Source: Bacillus sp. NP157 (lineage in GTDB: Bacteria > Pseudomonadota > Gammaproteobacteria > Xanthomonadales > Rhodanobacteraceae). From it: a stretch of DNA of 64,000 nt. Below are positions 1 to 9,427 of the stretch, piece after piece. The stretch is taken from NCBI GenBank assembly GCA_018889975.1, contig CP076546.1, positions 1,984,001 through 2,048,000 of the forward strand. Direction: 5' to 3'. The stretch's first letter is position 1. Each line of letters starts with the position of its first letter. The translations under genes and the position numbers were made by a program. The notes beneath the pieces were generated by a model. The model was given only the letters and a program-made list of their open reading frames with translations, had not been told where the DNA came from and ran no database searches.

Positions 1-3000
1 CCACCTGGACCCAGACCGCACACCAGGCACTCCTCGAACGGGGCCTGTTCGGCCACGCAGGCTACGGGAGGGTCCGCTTCCACCATCGTTCCGTCATCGA
101 GTATCTCGCTGCGGAAAAACTGCACGCCCTCCTTACTTCCGGCACCCCGGTCCGGGACGTGTTCGATCTCCTGTTTGTCGACACGACAGAAGGCCTGCGC
201 GCCATCCGGCCCGCCATGCGGCCGACCGCAGCGTGGCTTGCGGCGAGGTCGATCCCGGTGTTCCGTGAGCTCCTCGCACGTCAGCCCGAGGCGTTGCTTC
301 TCCACGGTGACCCGGCAAGCCTCAGTGTGAACGAGCGCCTGGCGGCATTTCGTGCCTACGCGGACAGGGCCGGAGCCCTGCATTGGGAGGGAACGTCGTT
401 CCCGATGGAGCAGATCCGACGCTTTGCCTCCCTGGAAATGACCCACGAAGCCATCGAGCGACTGAAAGCCGGTGTGACAAATCCCGACCTGCGCCGGCTC
501 TGCATCCGGACCATGGCCGCCCACCCGACCGCCGACGCGTGCCTCCTCGCCGACACCGTGCTACGCGCCGCCGCGAGCGATACGCTTGAACGGTGCTACG
601 CCGCCGAGGTCCTGGTCGCAGCCTCGAGTTCCCTGGTCGCCAAACTTGCACACGACCTTGCGCACACTTCCGCCTGGACTGACGACGATGCCCTCGCGAT
701 TGCAGCCCGACTCGTTCCTGCACACATGTCGGTGCAACAGACGGTCGCCCTGCTTGCCCGGGTCAATCCGGAAGGGTCGGATGCGACGCACAATGTTTCA
801 TGGACATTGGTCAACCACTTCAGTTCAGGCTCGGCGTCCGATGAGGACATCGCCGAGTTCCAGAGCCTGTTGACCGACGTCGTCCTGGACGGCATGCGTT
901 GGCACAAGGAATGGCCACACCTGCGGGCCACGCGAGGTGACCTCCTTGTCTTGCTCGGCGCGACGTGTTTCCAACGGTTCCAATCCGGTCATGGTGATGT
1001 CCGCGCCCTCGCTGCAGCGGTGATCATCCCCGCGGTTGCCGCTTCAGCGGACCGCCACGAGAGTCCCGTCAGCACGATTCGCAACATGGCAATGACTTGG
1101 CCGCCTTCGCTTCGCGCAGCGGCCTTTTTTGCCACCGATGCGCTGCATCAGGGATTCCATCCGGAAAGCGAACCCTTCCGCCGCCTGTGGGCGACACAGG
1201 ACGGCCTTTTCGATTTTGACGACACACGCGACGCGCAATGGCTTTCTGACGCGGCCGGCAACCGCGGGCTCCCGACCGATTTGCGTGCCGTCGCACTGGA
1301 AGCGAGCGTGCGTGGTGTCAAACAACCGGACGTTACGATAAGCGCCCATTTCCGATATCTGGCACGCCTTGTTGCGGACGACCCCGCCCTGACGGCCCGG
1401 GTCGAATTTGCACGACAGGCAGCGAAGCCAAAAGCTGAGGATCGGAAATGGCTGCAGGCTGACCGGCTCCGGCGGGATGCGAGCGCACGCGAGAAGCAAA
1501 AGAACGAAAATGACTGGCGCCGCTTCCGGGAGCGGGTGAAGGCAGACCCTGCCAAGGCGTTCGATGCGGGCAACGCAAGGTCAACGACCCTGAATCTTTG
1601 GCGGGCGATGCGCCGGGCCAAGGGATCGGAACTGAATTCCAACTGGAACCGTACCTTCATTGAGACGACTTTCGACAAGGACGTCGCAGACCGCCTGCGA
1701 GGGGCCTTGATGCGCCACTGGAGGGAGGTCAGACCCTCCCTTCCCTCGGAGCGCCAGGAGGAAGAGAAGGGTATACGGTACGAGTCCTGGTTCATGGGAT
1801 TGAGCGGCCTTGCCGCCGAAGCCGAGGATTCTTCGTGGGCGCGGCGCCTGACCACGGACGAGGCATTGCTCGCGGCCCGCTACGTGCTCGCTGAGTCGAA
1901 CCGCTTTCCGGCATGGATTGATTGTTTCGCGAGAGTCCATCCCGAGGGTCTCCTGGCCGCCCTCTCCGCCGACGTCGACGAGGAGCTGGGGGCCATGCTC
2001 GCTGCCAACCCGCCCACTCTCCTCCTCCAGAATCTCCGTGACGCACCCGAGCAGACACGCACATTGTTCATGCCAAACATCGAGCGGTGGCTGGAAAGCA
2101 GTGCATCTGCCCTCGTGGGCAAGACGCCGGGCGGCGCACCCAACCACAGCATGCGGCTTGCTTGCGAACTAATCTGTGATTGGGGTTCCAGCCGAGCGCA
2201 GGTGGTTCTCGAGACTGTTGCTGAGCAGTCGCTTCGCAATGGATCCACCAAGGCATGGGCACTCCAGTGGCTCTCGACACTGTTCAGGCTCAACCGGGAA
2301 AAGGCCATCGACATGCTCGAACTCCGGCTGGGCGACGGCGGCGATGGCTCCGACACGGAGGCGCCATGGCTTCTCGCCGGGCTCTTCGGTGATCTGAGCA
2401 TGCACGACGAGATTCCCCTGAACTCGCCCAATCTCGGGCCGGGTCCGCTCGCGCGCCTCACAAGGCTTGCCTTCCGGCACATACGCACAGAAGACGACGT
2501 TGTCAGGGGCGGTAGTTTCTCGCCTGATACGCGAGATGATGCGCAGCTCGCGCGCAGCCGACTCCTGGGTGCGCTCTTTGACACGGAGGGCCCTGGCTCG
2601 TGGGAGGCCAAACTGTCCATCGCCGCCGAGCCCGCGGTGGCCGCCTACAAGGACCGGGTGCTTGCGATTGCACGGGAAGGGGCCGCACGCCTGGCGGACG
2701 GTGTCGCACTCGACCCGACGCAAGTGCGGTCACTTCTGCAGAGCACCGCGGTCCCACCAAAGACCCGCGACCAGATGTTTGCCCTGATGCGCAACCGTCT
2801 GGATGACATCGAGGAGGGATTGCGGGACGAGGCGTCATCGCGTGAGGCCATGGCCGCGCTGCCCAACGAAAAGCTGATGCGTCGCCAAATTTCGGCGTTA
2901 CTGAAGTCCGTCGCTCGCGGCGCGTACACCGTCGTGCAGGAATCGGTGACCGCCGAAGAAAAAGAGATGGACGTCCGACTTGTCTCCACGGCGTCAACGG

Positions 3001-3356
3001 AAGCCGGTGTCATCGAACTCAAGGTTGGTAACGAACGGGCTGGCCGGGACCTCCGTGACACGATCGAAAAGCAGCTCGTGACGCTCTACCTTGGTTCTCC
3101 GACCCAAAAGGCCGGCTGCCTGCTCGTCACCGTTTCCAACGACGCCAGCTGGCAGGATCCTGATTCTGGTGAACAACTCGACATTGACGGTCTCAGGCAC
3201 ATGCTTTCCCTCGAAGCAAAACGCGTCGAACACCTGCACGACGACCGGATACGCCTATCCGTGAAGGTGCTCGACTTGCGCCTTCCACCTGGTACGGAAC
3301 CGCGCGCGCGGCGGAAATCCGCCAAGGGCAAGCCGCCCCGGGCAACACCGAAATGA
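1..3356 (+). CDS. STAND/NACHT-type NTPase, C-terminal part, with PD-(D/E)xK-like C-terminus (partial)
   Basis: The frame is open from the left edge, so the N-terminal effector and NTPase core lie outside the window. Around positions 70-125 it reads RFHHRSVIEYLAAEKL, the winged-helix signature that follows the NTPase core in NACHT/STAND proteins. About 900 residues of helical, probably HEAT/TPR-like sequence follow. The last 130 residues have an E...MDVRL...IELKVG...QL arrangement (Asp near 2969, the ELK near 3017-3025), which fits a PD-(D/E)xK nuclease fold. STAND ATPases of this build act as phage sensors (Avs-like). A second PD-(D/E)xK gene follows on the same strand. The STAND assignment is fairly firm; the nuclease call is from motif spacing only. 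Confidence 0.72.
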   Translation, partial: TWTQTAHQALLERGLFGHAGYGRVRFHHRSVIEYLAAEKLHALLTSGTPVRDVFDLLFVDTTEGLRAIRPAMRPTAAWLAARSIPVFRELLARQPEALLLHGDPASLSVNERLAAFRAYADRAGALHWEGTSFPMEQIRRFASLEMTHEAIERLKAGVTNPDLRRLCIRTMAAHPTADACLLADTVLRAAASDTLERCYAAEVLVAASSSLVAKLAHDLAHTSAWTDDDALAIAARLVPAHMSVQQTVALLARVNPEGSDATHNVSWTLVNHFSSGSASDEDIAEFQSLLTDVVLDGMRWHKEWPHLRATRGDLLVLLGATCFQRFQSGHGDVRALAAAVIIPAVAASADRHESPVSTIRNMAMTWPPSLRAAAFFATDALHQGFHPESEPFRRLWATQDGLFDFDDTRDAQWLSDAAGNRGLPTDLRAVALEASVRGVKQPDVTISAHFRYLARLVADDPALTARVEFARQAAKPKAEDRKWLQADRLRRDASAREKQKNENDWRRFRERVKADPAKAFDAGNARSTTLNLWRAMRRAKGSELNSNWNRTFIETTFDKDVADRLRGALMRHWREVRPSLPSERQEEEKGIRYESWFMGLSGLAAEAEDSSWARRLTTDEALLAARYVLAESNRFPAWIDCFARVHPEGLLAALSADVDEELGAMLAANPPTLLLQNLRDAPEQTRTLFMPNIERWLESSASALVGKTPGGAPNHSMRLACELICDWGSSRAQVVLETVAEQSLRNGSTKAWALQWLSTLFRLNREKAIDMLELRLGDGGDGSDTEAPWLLAGLFGDLSMHDEIPLNSPNLGPGPLARLTRLAFRHIRTEDDVVRGGSFSPDTRDDAQLARSRLLGALFDTEGPGSWEAKLSIAAEPAVAAYKDRVLAIAREGAARLADGVALDPTQVRSLLQSTAVPPKTRDQMFALMRNRLDDIEEGLRDEASSREAMAALPNEKLMRRQISALLKSVARGAYTVVQESVTAEEKEMDVRLVSTASTEAGVIELKVGNERAGRDLRDTIEKQLVTLYLGSPTQKAGCLLVTVSNDASWQDPDSGEQLDIDGLRHMLSLEAKRVEHLHDDRIRLSVKVLDLRLPPGTEPRARRKSAKGKPPRATPK

Positions 3357-3614
3357 TTCGTCAACAGGGGCTGATACGGGATAACAGGACCTCACCGCCG
3401 CATGTTGCCCACGGAAGCGGTGGGGCGAACTGCTGGAGCCTCAGGGGCATGGACGGATCTGTGCAGCAGCAAACCGTCGGTCAGGCATTCGGCGTGCATG
3501 GCCTCTCCCCGGAATGCATGGCCCGCCTTGTCGCATGGCGCTCAGACTGCTGCCACCGTATCTTTCCAAGCGCTGTAGCCACGCAACGTTGAAAACCAGC
3601 CAGGAATCTCCCTA

Positions 3615-4418
3615 ATGGAAAGCGCCCGCGCGATCGCCATCCTCCAGTCAAAGGTCGACGAGATTGACGGCCTGGTGCGGCTGCGCATGGGAGGTGCAGC
3701 GTTTATCAAATGGAAACGGGATACCGAAGTTGCACTCGAACGTATCTTCGGGACCGAAGGACGTCACCGAACCGACTTCGCCAACATCCGTTACAGCCTC
3801 GGCGTCGTTTTTTCGGGAATGCCGGACAGCGCGTACCATGAAGCCTACGTCGGCGGTCTTGAGACCGCACGGGCGGTGCTTTTGTCCATCATCGACGAGA
3901 TACGGGAATTCGGTTCGGCAGCTTCCGACGAAACGGACGGCGATCTCCCAAGACCTGATCCATTCTCCCTCGTGGAACTCATCTGCCTGCGCTTCCACTA
4001 CGTTGCCCGCCAGCTCCGTGTTCGCCACGCCGACCGCCCGACCTTGGAGGTCGACGATGAGTATGACGCGCAGGACCTCTTCCATGCGCTGCTCAAACTC
4101 CATTTCGACGACGTGCGCCCCGAGGAATGGACACCCAGCTATGCGGGAGGATCGTCGCGAGTGGACTTCTTGTTGAAGGAAGAGGGAATCATTGTTGAGC
4201 TCAAGAAGACGCGAAAGTCGATGAGCGAGCGAGACATCGGCGAACAGCTCATCACCGACGCCGCACGGTATCAGGCCCACCCCGATTGCCGGGCGCTCAT
4301 CTGCTTTGTCTATGACCCCGAAGGAAGGGTCGGCAATCCGGTCGGGCTCGAACGCGACCTCGAGGCGCTTGCGTCGAACATCAAGATCAGGGTCATCATT
4401 GCGCCGAAAGGCAGCTGA
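3615..4418 (+). CDS. PD-(D/E)xK nuclease-domain protein
   Basis: 267 aa. The C-terminal 110 residues carry a clear PD-(D/E)xK core: RVDFLLKEEGIIVELKK, then QLITDAARY, HPDC and FVYDPEGR, as in a widespread family of restriction-endonuclease-like proteins found in defence islands. The Asp of VDF and the E-x-K of VELK are present. The N-terminal 150 residues are helical with no recognised domain. The ATG follows AGGA by nine bases. It lies 258 bases downstream of the STAND gene on the same strand, suggesting a two-gene defence module, although the gap leaves room for a separate promoter. Catalytic activity is inferred from the motif, not shown. Confidence 0.75.
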   Translation: MESARAIAILQSKVDEIDGLVRLRMGGAAFIKWKRDTEVALERIFGTEGRHRTDFANIRYSLGVVFSGMPDSAYHEAYVGGLETARAVLLSIIDEIREFGSAASDETDGDLPRPDPFSLVELICLRFHYVARQLRVRHADRPTLEVDDEYDAQDLFHALLKLHFDDVRPEEWTPSYAGGSSRVDFLLKEEGIIVELKKTRKSMSERDIGEQLITDAARYQAHPDCRALICFVYDPEGRVGNPVGLERDLEALASNIKIRVIIAPKGS

Positions 4419-4455
4419 CGGCAATCCGGCCTGACCGACGGCCCCTGCGTCGTCC

Positions 4456-5246
4456 TCAATGGCCTTCGCGGCTATAGAGCCGGCGTGCCACACCGGTCAG
4501 AAGCGCATCCTCGCCGGTCTCCTGGGCGGTTTTCTCGTTTTCCCTCACCGTGACGAGCCACGCGTCCGTGACGCCGGACGACAAGACATGGCCCGCCTGG
4601 AGTGCCTTGCCCGACGCCCGGTAATCGTCCGCGCTGCCGCCCGCAATCCTGCCGTAGGTGTAGACAGCAATGACCGGCGCGGTCACGGAACGCTGGAGGT
4701 CTTCGGTGCTCGCCGGCGCACGCGACCCGGTGAGCCCGACACTCGTCTTGACGGTGACGCCATCGCGGAACTCCTCATACTTCGGAATATTGTCCCCCCC
4801 TTGTGCATCTCCGCCCCCGTCTCGATGACCTGGCCTGCGACGGGGAACTGTCCGCCGTTCTGTCCAATGATGTGCTTTGCAAGCCGTTCACCGCAGCCGG
4901 GGCTTCCTGCGAGCCCGACCGCTTCGCATGCATGACCCACGCGGTCGGCGAGGTTGTCGGCGGACGGATTGAGCAGGTAGATGACCGCGGGCAACCCCAG
5001 CCTCGAGTCGTCACAACGGAGCACACCGCGGTTCTCGTAGCCAGGGTTGGGCGGCTGCACCCCGACGCAGTTCCTGAACTGACCTTGCGCCGTGGGAAGG
5101 TGCTGGTGAAAGTATGCGGCGGCGGCCGCGCGCGCCGTCTGCGCCATTGATGTCTCCCCGGCGTCGGCCGGCGATGCCGGGGTTGTCATCATCAAGGCGC
5201 ACGCAACCGACACGGTGGCGCGGACAAACGCGGGTGTGCCCTTCAT
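4456..5246 (-). pseudogene. Exported hypothetical protein, frameshifted in a G7 run
   Basis: The start at 5246 begins a classical signal peptide (MKGTPAFVRA..., cleavage near ASPADA). The coding frame runs to a G7 tract (C7 at 4794-4800 on the given strand) just after GAEMHKGG. Beyond it the sensible protein continues in another frame (DNIPKYEEFRDGVTVKT... to SREGH, stop at 4456). One extra G would restore a 264-aa protein. No family is recognised; two Cys-containing segments fit a periplasmic protein. The lesion may be a true mutation, phase variation at the homopolymer, or a sequencing error. Confidence 0.6.
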
Positions 5247-5459
5247 GGTCGTCCCTCCAGATGCATGCACACCAGCATCGCGCCCGGAGAGAAGCAAAAC
5301 CATCCAGCCAACCGGATAGGCCGGTCTGCCGGGACAAAAGCGGCAAGAAAGGACCTCCGGCCTTCCAGCGCGCATGAGGAACGGGCCCATTTTTTCCTGC
5401 CTCAACCTGCCTTGACAGAAACGCGATCCATGCCAGGTTGGAGGTCCCGGAACACGACC

Positions 5460-6059
5460 ATGGACTGGACCTACCGCGAAGCGGAAACCGCCGACTACTT
5501 TGCCAACCTCGACCTGCAGCTCGAAGGCATCCTGACCCACACGGCGTCGGGTCCCACGGCCGCGTACCGGCTGACGTTCGACGGGCGCCCCTACGCCCTT
5601 CCCGGCGGCAAGACCTTTCCGACGATTGCCGCACTCGAAGAGGCCTACAGGGCGTTGCTGCCGACCTTCCGTCTCCATGCGGCCTGCTGCCATCGCCTCA
5701 TGCTCGACTGCTTCGGCTCGGAAGGGTCCCGCGCCGCCGTCGAACAGTGGGTGGATGTCGAGGCGTTGCCCGCACGAAAACCCATTGGCGCGACCTTTCC
5801 CTGGACGAGTGCCGAGCAACGCATCCACAAAAACGGCGGCGGGCGGCTTTGCACGTTTGGCCATCCATGGACAGGCGTCAACGTCGATGACGCATTGCCG
5901 GAGTGGGCGCAGGACGACGAGGTCTGCGCGCGGTTCGACCCCGCGCGCCCCCGCATCTACCTCGATGCCCTGAGGCGTCTCCTGGAAAAAGGCGAAGCAC
6001 TGTGGCTCGAGAACCGAATGGCGAGCGGATCAGTCCCTGCAGCCCGCCCGCGGCTGTAA
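5460..6059 (+). CDS. Hypothetical protein
   Basis: 199 aa from the ATG at 5460; an in-frame ATG at 5430 is an alternative, with GGAGGT at 5440-5445 lying between them. The protein starts MDWTYREAETADYF and is soluble, without signal peptide or membrane segment. No domain is recognised. It has a Cys/His pair (AACCHRLMLDC) in the middle that could bind metal, but this is not a known motif. It is divergent from the frameshifted exported gene at 4456-5246, and a perfect inverted repeat follows its stop immediately. Confidence 0.55.
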   Translation: MDWTYREAETADYFANLDLQLEGILTHTASGPTAAYRLTFDGRPYALPGGKTFPTIAALEEAYRALLPTFRLHAACCHRLMLDCFGSEGSRAAVEQWVDVEALPARKPIGATFPWTSAEQRIHKNGGGRLCTFGHPWTGVNVDDALPEWAQDDEVCARFDPARPRIYLDALRRLLEKGEALWLENRMASGSVPAARPRL

Positions 6060-6082
6060 GGGATCAAAAAAAGTTTGATCCC
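6060..6082. repeat. Perfect 9-bp inverted repeat after a stop codon
   Basis: GGGATCAAA and TTTGATCCC are separated by five bases and start one base after the stop of the 5460-6059 gene. There is no T run after either arm, so it is not a standard intrinsic terminator. It lies about 220 bases before the integrase start and could be a recombinase or regulator site. Confidence 0.5.
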
Positions 6083-6300
6083 GCATCGAAGATCTCCAAA
6101 AACTGACCTAACCCGTTGATCGCATGGAGTCGTTTTTTTCACCGTGCGCCGCCTTCTGCATTCCAGCCCCGCGTTACTTTTTGTCGTCAAACGCCGGATG
6201 CGAAAACACCCCCTTGACGGCCGCCAAATCCCCGTTTTGATGAAAGGGTGACACCCCCCATGCCTGCCCCGCAGGTTCCCTTCCCAGTCGGAGATTCACC

Positions 6301-7959
6301 ATGACCCAGCAACGCCGCGGCTCACCCCACGTTCGAGGTGGACAGCAAATCATCGGGGAGACGCCCCGCGCCACCCCCACCTCCCCGCTCCATCCCATCG
6401 CCCAACAGGCCCAAGACGACATCCTGCACAGCACGGACTCGAGTGCCGGCACGCCGCGCCGCGTCCCCATCGTCAAAGACGGCATCAAGCGTTTTGTCCG
6501 CACCTCACTCAGCAACGACGACATCCTCGCCATTGCCGCGTCGATTCCCAAGGCGCCTTCGGATGCACCGGACGCGCCCCACCCCCCTGGCGTTTCCCCT
6601 CCGGGCCATGCCGACCTTGGTGAAGACCCGTTTGAGACCCGGGTCAGGGAAGCCGTTGACGCATGCCTTGACCGGCTCGGCATCCGGATGTCCAGACAGG
6701 ACGTCGTTTCGGCACCCCAGACCCTCCACGCGCTCCACGGTTATCCGGCGGCGCGGCGCACCAACCGGCACTTCAAGCTTGCCACCGACTTTGCGTGGGA
6801 CGAGCCGTCCGACGGACACGCACTCCTGTCTTCGCGGACGGAGCGCTACTTGCAGTTCATCGAAGCCAAGGAGCTCACGTACGGATACGTCAAGGAGCAC
6901 GAGGCGGCCTTCCGCGTGCTTCTTGAGGTCGTCGGCGACAAGCCGACGGGGAAGATTTCGGTCAACGACATGGACAACGTCCTTGACGCGATTGCCAGCA
7001 TGCCCAAGAACTTTGCAACGAAGGCGGAATACCGGGACCTGAGCATTCCGGACATGGTCCGGAAGGCCGGGCAGCTCGGTGCCGAAGTCCGGCAGCTCAA
7101 CAGCCAGCAGCGGCTGGTGACCGTGCTCCGCACGTTCTTCATCTGGCTCGAGTCAAGAAACGAGGTGCGACCGGGTTTGCTGCTCGGCGTCCAGCTGTTC
7201 CATCCGGGCAAGGACTTCGGTGGCCAGCGAGACTGGTTTGACCCTGCCGACATCGCGGTGATGTTCGACCCGAAGCGGGAAGCGAAGTTCGGCGCGCCGT
7301 GGCAGACGTGGGCGCTTCGCCTTGCGCTTTTTGCGGGCATGCGCCAGCTGGAAATCGCCCAGCTCCTGACCGACGACGTCCGGAAAATCGACGGCATCTG
7401 GTGCATCGACATCGCCCCGGACAAGAAAACCGGCAAACGGGTCAAGAACAAGGCCTCCCGGCGCAGGACGCCTGTCCACAATGCGCTCATCAAGGCGGGT
7501 TTCCTCGAGTATGTCGCCCAGGCCCGCAACGCCGGGGTTCTCCGGCTGTTTCCGGATCTCAAACCGAGCAAGGGCGGGGTCGGCCGGCGGCTGGCCTCGT
7601 GGTTTACGACCTACATCCGCAAGCACTGCGGGATTGCATCGAAGAAGAAAACCTTCCACAGTCTGCGACACACGTTCGCGACGCTGGCCGACCGGTCCGA
7701 GCTGCGCGACGAGCACATCATGGCGCTGCTCGGGCACGACTGGGGGAACTCCCTGCTGCGGAGGACCTACACGCAGGAACTCGACCTGCGGGAAAAGCAT
7801 CAGCATCTGCACCGGATCCGGTTTCCGGATGTGAAAATGACGCCCCATGACCCGGCCCGGTACGAGCGGTATTTCCGGATCGCGTATGCCGAACAGACAA
7901 GGAAGGCAAGACTCGATGCGGTGTTCCCCACGACCAGAAAGCCGAAGAAAGCCGCATGA
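6301..7959 (+). CDS. Tyrosine recombinase / integrase
   Basis: 552 aa. The C-terminal catalytic domain has the full tyrosine-recombinase set: Arg about 348 in GMRQLEIAQL, a Lys about 384, HSLRHTFATL (His453, Arg456), His479 in LLGHDWG and the nucleophile Tyr490 in RRTYTQ. The middle region (about 180-290) looks like a core-binding SAM-like domain. The first 150 residues are long and Pro/Ser-rich, unusual for compact phage integrases. GGAG lies seven bases before the ATG. It probably drives excision and integration of the island; the ssrA-like end at 30084-30100 is the best candidate for one of its sites. A strong terminator follows. Confidence 0.9.
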   Translation: MTQQRRGSPHVRGGQQIIGETPRATPTSPLHPIAQQAQDDILHSTDSSAGTPRRVPIVKDGIKRFVRTSLSNDDILAIAASIPKAPSDAPDAPHPPGVSPPGHADLGEDPFETRVREAVDACLDRLGIRMSRQDVVSAPQTLHALHGYPAARRTNRHFKLATDFAWDEPSDGHALLSSRTERYLQFIEAKELTYGYVKEHEAAFRVLLEVVGDKPTGKISVNDMDNVLDAIASMPKNFATKAEYRDLSIPDMVRKAGQLGAEVRQLNSQQRLVTVLRTFFIWLESRNEVRPGLLLGVQLFHPGKDFGGQRDWFDPADIAVMFDPKREAKFGAPWQTWALRLALFAGMRQLEIAQLLTDDVRKIDGIWCIDIAPDKKTGKRVKNKASRRRTPVHNALIKAGFLEYVAQARNAGVLRLFPDLKPSKGGVGRRLASWFTTYIRKHCGIASKKKTFHSLRHTFATLADRSELRDEHIMALLGHDWGNSLLRRTYTQELDLREKHQHLHRIRFPDVKMTPHDPARYERYFRIAYAEQTRKARLDAVFPTTRKPKKAA

Positions 7960-7973
7960 GCCCCGCCAACGTG

Positions 7974-8003
7974 ACCGCACCCTCCGGGGTGCGGTTTTTT
8001 TTT
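7974..8003 (+). terminator. Intrinsic terminator of the integrase gene
   Basis: ACCGCACCC / GGGTGCGGT stem with a four-base TCCG loop, directly followed by a run of nine T. It separates the integrase from the convergent glycosyltransferase, whose stop is at 8009. Confidence 0.9.
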
Positions 8004-8008
8004 GCAGG

Positions 8009-9427
8009 TCACCCAGGAATGTCCCGGAACCCCTCCGAATCCTCCGCGCAAACCGGGTCTTCCCCCTGCAACCCTGCGCACAGCGCTCGAAAGAATCTCG
8101 CCATGTGCGTCCCTTGCAAATACGAGTGCTTCACGCGCTCCCTTGCTTGACGGCCGAGCCGGTGTGCCACCTGGGGTGACCACAAGACTTCGGAGACGGC
8201 CCCAGCGATTGCGCCGGGTTGACACGCGTCGACCACCCGCCCGTTGACCCCGTCCTCGACCTGGTGGGCGAGGCCACCGACGTTGCGCACTACGACTGGC
8301 CGTGATTTCCACATCGCTTCGGTGATGGTCAGCCCAAACCCCTCGGCACTGCTGTTTTGGACCACCACGCGTGCGTTCGCCTGCAGGACATTGACCATGC
8401 GGGCGTTGGCCTCAGAATCTGCCATGGACAGGTCCATCGCGCGGATGCGCGTGCGGAACCGGTCCGGGAGCGCGTTGAGCGTTGCCTTTACCCGGTCGAG
8501 CACTCCGCGTCCTTCGATGTCATCCGCCACCGCGTCGGGCGACGGACCGGCGAGGACCAAGGTCAGGTCGTCACACCCGGCCGTCTGACAAAGTGCCAGG
8601 TACTCGTCGACGAGCTGCATTGGCTGCTTTGCCTCGTCCCAACGGCCCACCTGCAGGATGTAGGGCCTGCACGATGTGTTCCGGTGCGACGACCGGGTCA
8701 GTTCGCCGCGTGCGCTGCCCGGCGCAAGCCCGAGCGATCCGAGCAATTTTTGCGCGGTTTCCGCACCGAGTGGGCGGTTCTTCGGACTCCATGGATCAAT
8801 GGAGGGTGCGACGGCTGACGCAGGGCAATGCAGGCCCCAGGCCCCGACATAGTCCCTGTGCAGGAAAATCGCGGCATCGAGTGCGCCCGTCCAGTGTTCC
8901 AAAAAAAACCGCGCCTCATTGGTAAATTCGTTGGTCGCAGCCGTTCCCAGGTGCATCCGCCAGACGACATGCACCCCCAGCCGGCGAAGCAGGGGCGCGA
9001 ACCCGAGCGATTGGGGGTCGTGGAGTATCACGACATCCCCGCGGCGAACCCTTGCACCCAGCTCTGGCATTCCAGCAATCGCCGTTTCACCAAACAGCAT
9101 GAGTTGCGCTTCACCGAGCGGCGAACCGTCCCCGGGCAAACCATAGGCTGCGTGGTAAAGACGTTTGACCACCCGGAAGAACGCGTCGGATCCGGCAAAG
9201 ACGATCCAGCGCGCGTCCACGCCCAGTCCTCTGAGCAACGGGATGTTCGATCTGAGCAATTCAGCCACTCCACCTCCCGACTCGGTCGTATGGACGTTCC
9301 AAATCCGCGCTTCTCCAAACCGCGAACGGAAGGCGCCAAGCGCAGCGTGGAGGTCTGCGCAATCACCCGAAATACGCCTCAAGACGTCTGCACGCGACAG
9401 CGGGGCCAGGACGACTTCGCGAATCAT
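8009..9427 (-). CDS. Trehalose-synthase-like (TreT-type) GT4 glycosyltransferase
   Basis: 472 aa from the ATG at 9427, preceded by GGTGAGA; a GTG at 9439 is in frame. Near the N-terminus it reads WNVHTTESGGGVAELL and RWIVFAGSDAFF, the pattern of TreT/GT4 enzymes that use a nucleotide sugar and glucose to make trehalose. The C-terminal Rossmann half has the retaining-glycosyltransferase motif VQNSSAEGFGLTITEAMW, the usual nucleotide-sugar binding E-x7-E. It stands alone, convergent with the integrase. Substrate specificity cannot be read from sequence; trehalose or another osmolyte glycoside is the likeliest product. Confidence 0.75.
   Translation of the reverse strand: MIREVVLAPLSRADVLRRISGDCADLHAALGAFRSRFGEARIWNVHTTESGGGVAELLRSNIPLLRGLGVDARWIVFAGSDAFFRVVKRLYHAAYGLPGDGSPLGEAQLMLFGETAIAGMPELGARVRRGDVVILHDPQSLGFAPLLRRLGVHVVWRMHLGTAATNEFTNEARFFLEHWTGALDAAIFLHRDYVGAWGLHCPASAVAPSIDPWSPKNRPLGAETAQKLLGSLGLAPGSARGELTRSSHRNTSCRPYILQVGRWDEAKQPMQLVDEYLALCQTAGCDDLTLVLAGPSPDAVADDIEGRGVLDRVKATLNALPDRFRTRIRAMDLSMADSEANARMVNVLQANARVVVQNSSAEGFGLTITEAMWKSRPVVVRNVGGLAHQVEDGVNGRVVDACQPGAIAGAVSEVLWSPQVAHRLGRQARERVKHSYLQGTHMARFFRALCAGLQGEDPVCAEDSEGFRDIPG

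Noticed and set aside
3353-3592. A 79-codon ORF between the STAND and nuclease genes
   Set aside because: No ribosome site, no recognisable protein and odd composition; treated as intergenic.
4683-5864. A 393-codon minus-strand frame
   Set aside because: Only the part from 5246 downward is a gene; the upstream part lacks coding character and overlaps the plus-strand gene at 5460, and the 3' end is in the wrong frame after the G7 tract.
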